Source: CALMEC01 sp964531025
Lineage (GTDB): Bacteria > Actinomycetota > Thermoleophilia > Miltoncostaeales > Miltoncostaeaceae
Length of the DNA: 64,000 nucleotides
Direction: 5' to 3'
Assembly: GCA_964531025.1 (NCBI GenBank)
Contig: CAZHDY010000001.1
Coordinates: 1,240,001 to 1,304,000 of the forward strand
Below are positions 37,993-47,090 of the stretch, one piece after another (positions within the stretch are counted from its first letter, which is position 1; each line of letters opens with the position of its first letter). The translations under genes and the position numbers were made by a program. Under the pieces are notes generated by a model. That model was given only the letters and a program-made list of their open reading frames with translations, ran no database searches and had not been told where the DNA came from.

Positions 37993-38895
37993 ATGCGCGT
38001 CGGTGTCCGTGTCCCCCAGTACGGTGGCTCCTGGCCGGAGATCCGCGCCGCAGCGGAACGAATCGCGGCCCGCGGCTTCGACGGGATCTGGGTGAACGAC
38101 CACCTCCAGTCACCAGGCCGCGTCAAACACGAGCCGACATTCGAGGGGCTCACGACCCTGGCGGCGCTCGCACCGCTCGTCCCCCGCGTGCGACTCGGGG
38201 TGGCGGTGCTCTCGGCGTCCTATCGCCCCGCGCCGCTCGCCGTCCGGATGACGAGCGTGATCGACGCCATCGGAGGCGGCGGCCGCATGGTGGTCGGCCT
38301 CGGAACCGGGTCCGATGTCGCCGAGCATCGCGCTTACGGCATCCCGTTCGCCGACCGTGCGACGCGCACACGGCGCCTGCACCGAGCGGTACGTGTGTTC
38401 CGCGCGATGCAGGCGCATCCCGACGGCGCAACAGTTGACGACGCCATCGTCGACGCCCCCAACCGGCCGAACGCCAGACCACCCGTCTGGCTGGCCGCCC
38501 ACCGGCCCCGCCTCCTCGAGTACGCGGGTCGTGAAGCGGACGGCATCATCGCGGCATTCGTCGACCCGGCCACGTTCGACACCCGGCTGCGGACGGCGCT
38601 CACCACACGCCCCGACTCGGAGGGTGACTTCGCCGCCTGCCTCTACACCTTCGTCATGCCTCTCGTCTCTGAGGCGGAGACCTGGCTGGCCCCGGAGGCG
38701 GAGGCGCTCGGAACGACGCCGCGCGCGGCCCTCCGTTGGCTCCGCACAACGGGACTGGTGGCGCCTCCCGACGAGCTGCGTGACCTGTTGGCCGAGTACG
38801 CGACGGTCGGGGCGACGGACGCCGTCCTGGCCCTGCCGTCGCGCACTCCCCCCGAGCTGATCGACGCCGTCGCCGACATGCTCGGATATCCGTGA
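37993..38895 (+). CDS. LLM-class (F420/FMN-dependent) oxidoreductase
   Basis: The 300-aa TIM-barrel protein of the luciferase-like monooxygenase family begins MRVGVRVPQYGGSWPEIR, as typical members do. RGFDGIWVNDHL (~32), VRLGVAVLSASYRPAPLAVRM and GGGGRMVVGLGTGSDVAEH follow; the last is the flavin/F420 phosphate site. Actinobacterial members often use coenzyme F420. The substrate is unknown. TACGAT lies 7 bases before the ATG (leaderless). The TGA overlaps the start of the acyl-CoA ligase gene, so the two are co-translated and may act on the same compound. Confidence 0.88.
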   Translation: MRVGVRVPQYGGSWPEIRAAAERIAARGFDGIWVNDHLQSPGRVKHEPTFEGLTTLAALAPLVPRVRLGVAVLSASYRPAPLAVRMTSVIDAIGGGGRMVVGLGTGSDVAEHRAYGIPFADRATRTRRLHRAVRVFRAMQAHPDGATVDDAIVDAPNRPNARPPVWLAAHRPRLLEYAGREADGIIAAFVDPATFDTRLRTALTTRPDSEGDFAACLYTFVMPLVSEAETWLAPEAEALGTTPRAALRWLRTTGLVAPPDELRDLLAEYATVGATDAVLALPSRTPPELIDAVADMLGYP

Positions 38896-40385
38896 TGACG
38901 GATTCCGCCCCATCCGTCAATGCGAACATCGCCCACCTCTTGGTCGGCCGGTGGATCGAGGCCGGCCGGGGCGACGACCCCGCCGTGATCGACGACGACG
39001 GACGCTGGACGTTCCGTGAGCTGGACACCACCGCCGCACGGTTCGCCGGCACCCTCCGTGACCGGGGCATCGCCGCCGGCGATCGCGTGGCCGTCGTGCT
39101 ACCGGACTCGCGCGACTGGTGCGCCGCCTTTCTCGGCGCCCAGCGGATCGGTGCCGTCACCGCACCGTTCGAGCCCGACTCCCCGAGGCTGTCGGCCGCA
39201 CTCGGCGCCTTCGAACCGGCGATCGTCGTGACCGAACCCGCGACCGACATCCCCACCGGGTTCGCCCGCATCGCACCGGCCGAAGGTGACGCCGGCCACG
39301 AGGAATCCGTCCTGCCGGTCCACCCGGGCGACCTCGCCTACATGATCTTCTCGTCCGGGAGCACGGGCATCCCGAAGGGGGCGATGCACGCGCACCGGGA
39401 TCTCGTCGCGAGCATCGAGGGCTACAGCCGCGAGGTACTTGCCCTCGGACAAGGCGACCGAACCATGTCGGTCGCGAAGTGCTTCGCCTCCCTCGGCTTC
39501 GGCAACGGTTTCTTCCGCCCGCTGGGACGCGGCTCCTGTGCCGTCCTCACGCGCCGCCGACCGACGGTACGCGCGATCCTCGACCGCGTCGCCGAACACG
39601 ACGTCACGGTGCTGTCGGCCGTCCCCACCTTCTGGTCACAGCTCGCGACGTTCCTCGAACGTCACCCGGACGAAGGTTCGCTCGCGTCGCTGCGCCTGGC
39701 GGTCTCGTCCGGCGACAGCCTGCCCGCGGTCGTACTGGAGCGCATGCGCGAGCACGGCGTCGACATCGTCGAAGGGTTCGGCTGCTCGGAGTGCAGCAAC
39801 ATCGTGCTCTCGGTGCGTCCCGGTGAGCACCTGCCGGGGACGGTCGGCCGGCCCGTCCCGGGCGTCGAGCTGAAACTCGCCGATGACGACGGTGTACCCG
39901 TGCCCGACGGTACACCGGGGCGTCTGTGGGTCCGCAGTCCGTCCAACACCACAGGGTACTTCCGCCGCGACGACGAGACCGCCGACGTGGTCCGGGGCGA
40001 GTGGCTGCGCATGGGTGACGTGATGCGCCGTGACGACGGTGTCTACCGCCACCTCGGACGACGCGACGACCTGTTCAAGGTCGACGGACGATGGGTCAGC
40101 CCCGTCGAGGTGGAGAGCGCGATCCTTCGGCACGACGCCGTCGAGGAGGCCGCCGTTGTCGGCGTCCCGATGGAGGACGGGCTGATGCGTACCGCGGCGT
40201 TCGTCCGTGCTCGTGAGGGGGTGGCCGTCGACGAGACCACGGACCGCGACATCCGCCGGCTCGCCGCGCACACGGTCGGAACGTTCGCCGCACCGCAGAT
40301 CATCCGGTGGCTTGACGAGCTTCCACGAGGAGCGACGGGGAAGATCGATCGCCGCCGGCTGCGAGAGGACGCCGCCGACCGGTGA
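38895..40385 (+). CDS. AMP-forming acyl/aryl-CoA synthetase
   Basis: The 496-aa adenylate-forming enzyme activates a carboxylic acid as acyl-AMP and then thioesterifies it to CoA. The P-loop A3 motif is YMIFSSGSTGIPKGAMHAHR (~153). Later motifs are EGFGCSECSNIV, RLWVRSPSNTTGYF, LGRRDDLFKVDGRWVSPVEV and the catalytic Lys region PRGATGKIDRR near the C-terminus. The short N-terminal domain and SGSTG-PKG pattern resemble benzoate-CoA ligases. ATG 38895 shares a base with the LLM stop (TGATG); a GTG one codon earlier is equally possible. Confidence 0.87.
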   Translation: MTDSAPSVNANIAHLLVGRWIEAGRGDDPAVIDDDGRWTFRELDTTAARFAGTLRDRGIAAGDRVAVVLPDSRDWCAAFLGAQRIGAVTAPFEPDSPRLSAALGAFEPAIVVTEPATDIPTGFARIAPAEGDAGHEESVLPVHPGDLAYMIFSSGSTGIPKGAMHAHRDLVASIEGYSREVLALGQGDRTMSVAKCFASLGFGNGFFRPLGRGSCAVLTRRRPTVRAILDRVAEHDVTVLSAVPTFWSQLATFLERHPDEGSLASLRLAVSSGDSLPAVVLERMREHGVDIVEGFGCSECSNIVLSVRPGEHLPGTVGRPVPGVELKLADDDGVPVPDGTPGRLWVRSPSNTTGYFRRDDETADVVRGEWLRMGDVMRRDDGVYRHLGRRDDLFKVDGRWVSPVEVESAILRHDAVEEAAVVGVPMEDGLMRTAAFVRAREGVAVDETTDRDIRRLAAHTVGTFAAPQIIRWLDELPRGATGKIDRRRLREDAADR

Positions 40386-40505
40386 CCGCCTCGCCCTGGC
40401 CGTTCGCGCTCCAGGGCGCGCGGGACAGCGACACCGACCATCGAACGGGTGTGATGCGGAGAACGTGTCATACCGACGGGACCGGAGGATGACTATCCTG
40501 ACGGC

Positions 40506-41333
40506 GTGATCGACCCGCAGAAGAAAGCACGTGACGCCGACCGGGATGCCGCCATCGAGGTGGTTGAGGCGGCGTCCACCGATGGACAGATCACCCGCGA
40601 GGAGTCCGAGGCCCGCATCGAGCGCCTGCTTCGTGCCGAGACCGTCGGCGACGTGCAGACGCTGATCCGCGATCTCCGACGCCCGGGCAAGGAGCGCGTC
40701 ACCGATGCCGTCGCCGCCGTCACCGGCGACGCAGTGTCAACCGCCCCGCCACCCAGGACGGCCTCGGCGAAGGTGGGACGCGGCCCCCTCATCCTCGTCG
40801 CTGCGATCATCACCAGCATCGGGCTCGTGGTTGCGCTCACGATCTTCTTCTCCAGCCGGGAATCCTCCGACACGGGGCTCTTCGACGCCGGCGGGAAGAT
40901 GGACCTGTACACCTCCACGGGATACGCCGCACTGACCTCGGCGATCGTCGAGAAGACCGGACGCGCGGAGGCCTTCTCGCTCATCATCCACCCGGGCTAT
41001 GCCATCGCGTATCTCCCGGTCGACGCCACCTCCCGTCGGACGTACAGCTGGTACTACGACGGCGACTGGAGAGAGTTCGGCGGGGCGGGCACGGCGACGG
41101 CGACTGAGAAGCGCTTTGCGGTCACCGAGATCGACGGATCCATGTTCGCCGATGCGATCGCCGAGGCGAAGGCCGGGGTCGATGAGCCCGAGACGTGGTA
41201 CGTGGCGATCCGTGGGCCCGACAATACGTCAGGATGCGTGTCGGTGAACGCCACCAACGCGTTCAAGGAGACCGCATCGATCGCACTGGACTGCGAGGGG
41301 AAGGTGCTCCGCCGGTTGACCCCCGGCAAGTAG
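40506..41333 (+). CDS. DUF1707-like N-terminal domain, single-pass membrane protein
   Basis: In the 275-aa protein, residues ~8-60 (RDADRDAAIEVVEAASTDGQ, then ITREESEARIERLLRAETVG, DVQTLIRDL) match the SHOCT-like DUF1707 domain found in many actinobacterial membrane proteins. One transmembrane helix follows (LILVAAIITSIGLVVALTIFF, ~100-120). An outside domain of ~150 residues has two Cys (SGCVSVNA, LDCEGKV) that could form a disulfide. Function is unknown. TATCCT lies 6 bases before the GTG, so the message is probably leaderless. Confidence 0.75.
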   Translation: MIDPQKKARDADRDAAIEVVEAASTDGQITREESEARIERLLRAETVGDVQTLIRDLRRPGKERVTDAVAAVTGDAVSTAPPPRTASAKVGRGPLILVAAIITSIGLVVALTIFFSSRESSDTGLFDAGGKMDLYTSTGYAALTSAIVEKTGRAEAFSLIIHPGYAIAYLPVDATSRRTYSWYYDGDWREFGGAGTATATEKRFAVTEIDGSMFADAIAEAKAGVDEPETWYVAIRGPDNTSGCVSVNATNAFKETASIALDCEGKVLRRLTPGK

Positions 41334-41795
41334 CGCCCGCGGGGAACGACTCTCATGCTGGCCCGGTGACGACGGTTGCGGTTCATCGGAGGGAACGCGA
41401 CGAGGACGATCGACTCATCTGGGCCCACCGGCCCGACCGGACCAGCCGACCCAGGTGAGTGGTACCACCGGTGAGTGGTCCGGGGTGGATGGAGAGGGGC
41501 GCATCCGTATCACCGAGAACACCCAGCAGGCCGCGATCTCCCCTCGGGAGCACCACAGTCCTCAGACGGTGGCGTAGATGCGGATCTCGGGATCGCCTTT
41601 GAGAAGTCGTGCGAGCGCACCCACCACGTCCGCCGTGAACAGGTCGCTGGAGAGGCACGCCTGCGCGTCCTCGGTCGGACGACCGGCCGCCGCAGCCGTC
41701 GAGGTGGAACCCAGACGAGAGCGTCGAGCCGATTGAGGCCCCGCACTCCGCACCCACGAGTCGACGAGGTAGATCCGACCCGGATCCCGAGGCGG
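41334..41795. other. Gap of 462 bases with no confident gene
   Basis: I see only a weak short frame on the minus strand (41562-41753, listed separately) and a tandem GGTGAGTGGT at 41454 and 41470. A stretch near 41414 (CTCATCTGGGCCC) loosely resembles an R2 arm, but no full element is present. Confidence 0.4.
41562..41753 (-). CDS. Doubtful short frame, maybe a gene remnant
   Basis: It has 63 codons. The last ~30 (DLFTADVVGALARLLKGDP) look protein-like with normal codon use, whereas the first 30 do not. It follows the HxlR gene on the same strand 42 bases later. It may be the 3' remnant of a lost gene or chance; no family is recognised. Confidence 0.22.
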   Translation of the reverse strand: MRSAGPQSARRSRLGSTSTAAAAGRPTEDAQACLSSDLFTADVVGALARLLKGDPEIRIYATV

Positions 41796-42287
41796 TCAGT
41801 CGTCGATGTACGGCTGGACCGGTCGCGGACCCGCGGGACGCGACGACCCCGGCCCGTAGAACCACTCCACGTGTTGAGCGTCGATGACCTCACCACACGA
41901 TGCGCAGACGGCACCGGCACCGAGTGACCCGCCACAGCCGGCATGCCGCGCCTCCGCGGGGGGACCGTCCGCTGCCAGGTGGTCGTCACCCCAGCGCATG
42001 AGTTCGAGGGCGACGGGTAGGAGGTCGCGACCGGCACGGGTGAGGACGTATTCGTTCCGGATCGGACGCTCCTGGTACGGCCGTCGCCGCAGGATGCCCG
42101 CATCGACGAGCCGGTTCAGTCGTGTCGTCAGAGTGTTCGGTGCGATCGAGAGGCGCTCCGCGAACTGGTCGAAACGGGTATAGCCCAGAAGCGCGTCGCG
42201 GACGATGAGCAGGGTCCAGCGCTCCCCCACAATCTCCAGGGTTCGTGCGATGGAGCAGTTCTGACCCGCGTAGTCGCGACCGAGCAC
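41796..42287 (-). CDS. HxlR-family transcriptional regulator with C-terminal zinc-ribbon-like end
   Basis: The 163-aa protein has a winged helix in its first ~100 residues (CSIARTLEIVGERWTLLIVR, FDQFAERLSIAPNTLTTRL), the HxlR core, including the conserved N-terminal Cys that senses reactive species in relatives. The tail has a CGGSLGAGAVCASCGEVI pattern that could bind zinc. It probably regulates itself and the nitroreductase gene 33 bases upstream in the same direction. TAGCCT lies 6 bases before the GTG, giving it its own leaderless promoter within the short gap. Confidence 0.87.
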   Translation of the reverse strand: MLGRDYAGQNCSIARTLEIVGERWTLLIVRDALLGYTRFDQFAERLSIAPNTLTTRLNRLVDAGILRRRPYQERPIRNEYVLTRAGRDLLPVALELMRWGDDHLAADGPPAEARHAGCGGSLGAGAVCASCGEVIDAQHVEWFYGPGSSRPAGPRPVQPYIDD

Positions 42288-42319
42288 GGCAGGAGGCTAG
42301 CGGCCCCTCGAACGCGGCC

Positions 42320-42988
42320 TCAGGCCGCCCCCTCCCAGGTCCTCCCGAAGGACTCCTCGTGCACGAGCGACCTCCAGGGACGTCGCGCCGCCGCCAGGGC
42401 GGGACGAAGGCCCTTCGGGAACTCCGGCGGGTATCCCAACGGCGTGAGGTAGTGCGGGGTCACGTCGTCGGGCAGATCGAGGAGCGCGCGGAAGCCGGCC
42501 TCGTCGAAGAAGTGGAAGTTGGTCGGTGTCGTCCCGAGTCCGAGCGCACGTGCCGCGACCATGAGGTTCTCGAGCGCGAAGGCGATGGACGTCACGTCGC
42601 TGAATCGCTCGATGCGTTCCATCGTCGCGTCGTCGTGGTGGAAGCGCGGCACCACGACACCGCAGATCCACACGGGGACCTGCCGATAGGTCCCGAGTGC
42701 CTCGTCGGCGTAGCCCCGCGCCCACGCGGCGTGCTCCTCGGGTGTCGCGCCCTCCGCCGGAGGACGGAACAGGCGGAAGTACTCCGCGGCACCTGCCAGA
42801 ACGAGCTCCGCCAAGGCCGCCCGGCGCTCGTCATCACGCACGACCACGAACCCCCACGCCTGCGCGCCGTGCCCGGTGGGAGCGTGGAGCGCGAGTCGGA
42901 GCACCATGTCGAGGTCCTCGTCCGAGACGGGTCGATCGGTATACCGCCGGACGGCTCGGCGTCGACGGATGGCGGTGAGAGCGTCCAT
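42320..42988 (-). CDS. Nitroreductase family FMN oxidoreductase
   Basis: The 222-aa protein starts MDALTAIRRRRAVRRYTDRP, the usual FMN-phosphate-binding N-terminus. LRLALHAPTGHGAQAWGFVV (~32), IAFALENLMVAARALGLGT (~135) and the C-terminal LTPLGYPPEFPKGLR also fit. Members reduce nitroaromatics, quinones or flavins using NAD(P)H. AAAGGG lies 6 bases before the ATG. The HxlR regulator follows directly, an arrangement often seen for quinone- or aldehyde-induced nitroreductases. Confidence 0.88.
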   Translation of the reverse strand: MDALTAIRRRRAVRRYTDRPVSDEDLDMVLRLALHAPTGHGAQAWGFVVVRDDERRAALAELVLAGAAEYFRLFRPPAEGATPEEHAAWARGYADEALGTYRQVPVWICGVVVPRFHHDDATMERIERFSDVTSIAFALENLMVAARALGLGTTPTNFHFFDEAGFRALLDLPDDVTPHYLTPLGYPPEFPKGLRPALAAARRPWRSLVHEESFGRTWEGAA

Positions 42989-43276
42989 GGCGATCCCTTT
43001 CGCGGTCGGGTGACCAGCCTACGCCTGTTACTATCGTCATGCAAGTTTCTGACCGTGCCGCCGACACGGAGACCACGGAGGTGGCGATGAACCCCATCGG
43101 AGTCCCGAAGCGCACGGCGCATCGAGACGTGCCACATGCCGCGCCATGGAGAGGGCGCGTTTCCCGAAGCCGCGCTCTCCGTGAACCCCGTGATTGCCTG
43201 CATCCGTTAGTGTTCGCAAGGTTCCCGGCACCCATATGCGGCCGGGCCTTCCTGGTTTGCGACCCTAAGGAGCATG

Positions 43277-44875
<1,599 letters not shown>

Positions 44876-44904
44876 ACACCCTCCTCGCCACTCCGCGCTG
44901 TTCC

Positions 44905-44940
44905 CCTCGGGCCGACCTCACGTCGGCCCGAGGTGTTTCT
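44905..44940 (+). terminator. Rho-independent terminator of aceB
   Basis: CCTCGGGCCGAC, loop CTCAC, GTCGGCCCGAGG (12 perfect pairs), then TGTTTCT. It lies 29 bases after the stop. Confidence 0.85.
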
Positions 44941-45001
44941 GCGGACGGATGCCCCATCCCTTCGCGTCCGGAGTGAGGGATCTCGTACCCTCGTTAGGCG
45001 C

Positions 45002-45017
45002 TCCACCGTTAGGTGGA
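45002..45017. promoter_or_regulatory. Palindrome in the ferritin promoter
   Basis: TCCACC-GTTA-GGTGGA, preceded by CGTTAGGCG. It lies just ahead of TTGTTATGG, a candidate -10 region, ~115 bases before the ferritin ATG. It is a plausible operator, perhaps for a metal regulator since TTAGG half-sites recur, but the match to IdeR/DtxR boxes is poor. Confidence 0.4.
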
Positions 45018-45132
45018 CCACATTGTTATGGCCTGTCACAAACCGACGGGAAGCCCGGCGTGACGGGGTGCGCGGAGAGTACCGTTGCGATTGTTGTTTG
45101 ATCGACACACGGACTGAGGAGAACGACGCAGC

Positions 45133-45651
45133 ATGAAACTCTCAACGAAGCTCGAGAAGGCGTTCAACGAACAGCTCACCCTCGAATTCGGTGCATCGAT
45201 CGTCTACCGCCAGCTCGCCATCGAGATGGACATCCGTGACCTCCCCGGCATGGCGTCGTGGCTTCGCCACCAGGCGGACGAGGAGATCGTGCACGCCAAC
45301 AAGTTCATCGACCACGTGAGCGACCGCGGCGGCAGCCCGCAGATCGGCGCCATCGCCGCGCCGAAGGTCAAGGTCGAGTCGGTCCTCGACTGTTTCAAGG
45401 CCGCACTGGCCCACGAGGAGAAGGTCTCTGCCTCTATCCGCGACCTCTACCGCGCCGCCGAAAAGGAGGGAGACCTGGACTCCCGCCCGCTGCTCAACTG
45501 GTTCCTGGAGGAGCAGATCGAGGAGGAGGCGACCGTCTCCGAGATCATCGGACGCGTCGAGCTGATCGACAACGACGGCCCCGGCCTGCTGCGCCTGGAC
45601 GCCGAGCTCGGAATGCGGCCGACCGGGAGCACCGAGGCCGACGCCGAGTAG
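45133..45651 (+). CDS. ftn: Non-heme ferritin
   Basis: The 172-aa four-helix iron-storage protein assembles as a 24-mer cage and oxidises Fe(II). Ferroxidase ligands are in NEQLTLEFGASIVYRQLA (helix A Glu), QADEEIVHANKF (helix B Glu and His) and the helix C/D residues in AALAHEEKV and LEEQIEEEATVSEI. No heme-binding Met typical of bacterioferritin is evident. AGGAG lies 11 bases before the ATG. A palindrome sits in the promoter region, compatible with metal control. A strong terminator hairpin follows the stop. Confidence 0.93.
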   Translation: MKLSTKLEKAFNEQLTLEFGASIVYRQLAIEMDIRDLPGMASWLRHQADEEIVHANKFIDHVSDRGGSPQIGAIAAPKVKVESVLDCFKAALAHEEKVSASIRDLYRAAEKEGDLDSRPLLNWFLEEQIEEEATVSEIIGRVELIDNDGPGLLRLDAELGMRPTGSTEADAE

Positions 45652-45657
45652 ACCGAA

Positions 45658-45696
45658 GATGTCGGGGTGGGGCGGACGGTGGCCCCACCCGACGTC
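45658..45696 (+). terminator. Terminator hairpin after ferritin
   Basis: GATGTCGGGGTGGGGC and GGCCCCACCCGACGTC arms around GGACGGT, then TT. It can also serve the convergent gene at 45786. Confidence 0.7.
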
Positions 45697-45785
45697 GTTC
45701 TAAGAACGACGCGCGCGAGGCGGACCGGCGAACGGGTCACGCTGCGCCCGATGACACGGTCCAATGGGGGAATGCCGGTGGCCTG

Positions 45786-46598
45786 TCACAGCGGAGTGAC
45801 CGTGAGGTAGAACGAACAGTCAACGGGGTTCGCCGAGCCGCCGGCAGAGTTCATGAACACGAGAAGCGTGCCGTTGCCTCCCGCCACCATTGCCACGCAC
45901 CCGCTGTTGATCACCGGTGTGACCTGGACGACGTAGCGGTCGAGTTGAAACGGCGTCGGCGTCGCGACCACGAGATGGTACTGACCGGTGGAGAAGCGAC
46001 TGACAGAGGTGATTCCGCGGTTGTAGCTACTGCCCGGGCCTCCGCTCGAGGTGATGTATCCCTGGACCACGGGAAGTCGAGCTATGGCCGCGGTCGCCTT
46101 CCCGTCCGCCGTCGAGGCCGTCGACTGTGCCGCCGTGGCCTTACCGTCCGCAGTCGCAGCGGCCGTCTGGGCAGCGCTCGCCTTGCCGTCCGCGGTTGTG
46201 GCAGCTGCCTGGGCGGCGTTCGCCTTTCCCTCTGCCTGTCCGGCGACGGCACCGGCCGAATCCGCAACGATTCTGGCACCGGACACCTGCTGCGTCAGCG
46301 CATCCGTCGTCGCGGTGCGCGCGAAGGCCGTCGAGTCGACGCCGTCGACGGTGTCGGCGTTCAGGTTCGCCACGCGTCCCCGGCCGTTTACGCTGAAAGG
46401 CGCCGCCGCCGTGCTCTTGGTCCGGAGCCTCAGCACCGGACCGTCGGTCGTACGGCTGATCGTCGTCTGCTTGGGGGAGGTGTTGTTTCCGCCGAGTGTG
46501 AATCCATGACCGGTAGCGGCGATGGACACCGAGTTGCCGAGGAGACCCAGCAGGGTGGCCGCACCGAGGACCTTGAGTCCCGTGCCGAGGTGACGCAT
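45786..46598 (-). CDS. Secreted repeat protein with coiled-coil-like Ala repeats
   Basis: The 270-aa precursor has a signal peptide (VLGAATLLGLLGNSVSIAA). The exported part contains NLNADTVDGVDSTAF, the NADxxDGxxS motif seen in many secreted actinobacterial and phage fibre-type proteins. Four tandem ~14-residue repeats follow, of the type TADGKASAAQTAAA (residues ~125-180), likely a coiled coil or trimeric stalk. The last ~90 residues form a beta-rich domain with two Cys (NSGCVAMV and PVDCSFYL) and end TVTPL. It resembles a small stalk-plus-head fibre on the cell surface. AGGAG lies 10 bases before the ATG. Function is unknown. Confidence 0.75.
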   Translation of the reverse strand: MRHLGTGLKVLGAATLLGLLGNSVSIAATGHGFTLGGNNTSPKQTTISRTTDGPVLRLRTKSTAAAPFSVNGRGRVANLNADTVDGVDSTAFARTATTDALTQQVSGARIVADSAGAVAGQAEGKANAAQAAATTADGKASAAQTAAATADGKATAAQSTASTADGKATAAIARLPVVQGYITSSGGPGSSYNRGITSVSRFSTGQYHLVVATPTPFQLDRYVVQVTPVINSGCVAMVAGGNGTLLVFMNSAGGSANPVDCSFYLTVTPL

Positions 46599-46923
46599 TG
46601 GTGATCCGCTCCTATGTGTCGATGAATCGCCGCGTAAATGGCGACTGGGAGCCGTGGACGCGGTCGGTGGGTGTCCTGCGACACGCTCCACCCACTGGAG
46701 GGACGGTTCAGAACGATACGGCCGACATCGCTGGCGATCCTTCATCGGCACATCGGGCCGAAGAGTGAATCCGAACGACGATCACGTGCGAACCCGGTGT
46801 CGGCGCGACCCCTGCGAACGGAACGGACGTCCTTCCGCCGCACAGCCCCTGAATGCACCGGAGGCCCACACCTCATGTGAGATGCGGGCCTCCGAATCAC
46901 GAAGCGAGCTGGTCCAAGGACCC
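46599..46923. other. Intergenic stretch upstream of the repeat-protein gene
   Basis: No gene. It contains the promoter of the secreted repeat protein (near 46600-46700, not resolved) and the hairpin at 46859-46894. Confidence 0.4.
46859..46894. terminator. Nested hairpin downstream of aceA
   Basis: CGGAGGCCC (46859-46867) and GGGCCTCCG (46886-46894) enclose the inner palindrome CTCATGTGAG. It lies past repeat R2b on the aceA side and may be the distal terminator; there is no T-run. Confidence 0.45.
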
Positions 46924-47090
46924 GATGGGGTGATTCCACGGAAGAGTGGATGTGGGGCGCGTCACCGGTGGATGGGGGGTGTCGCCGGGCGCCGAAGGGC
47001 ATGCTGGTTCGCCTGTTCGAGTCGCCCGGTGACGCATCCGCGCCACCGGGGGCACGCACCACGCCACGATTTCCGCGGAATCACGCCATC
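46924..47090 (+). repeat. Palindromic repeat R2, copy b
   Basis: A 167-bp element has outer arms GATGGGGTGATTCCACGGAA and TTCCGCGGAATCACGCCATC. They pair with each other but differ from the arms of copies a and c. The conserved inner parts are GCGTCACCGGTGGATG and the hairpin around GCATCCGCGCCACCGG. The right end touches the TAG stop of aceA. Confidence 0.85.

Noticed and set aside
41411..41485. Possible degenerate R2 element (CTCATCTGGGCCC and GGTGAGTGGTACCACCGG)
   Set aside because: The two arms are in the wrong order and the inner hairpin is missing. The resemblance is limited to about 12 bases each, which can arise by chance at this GC content.
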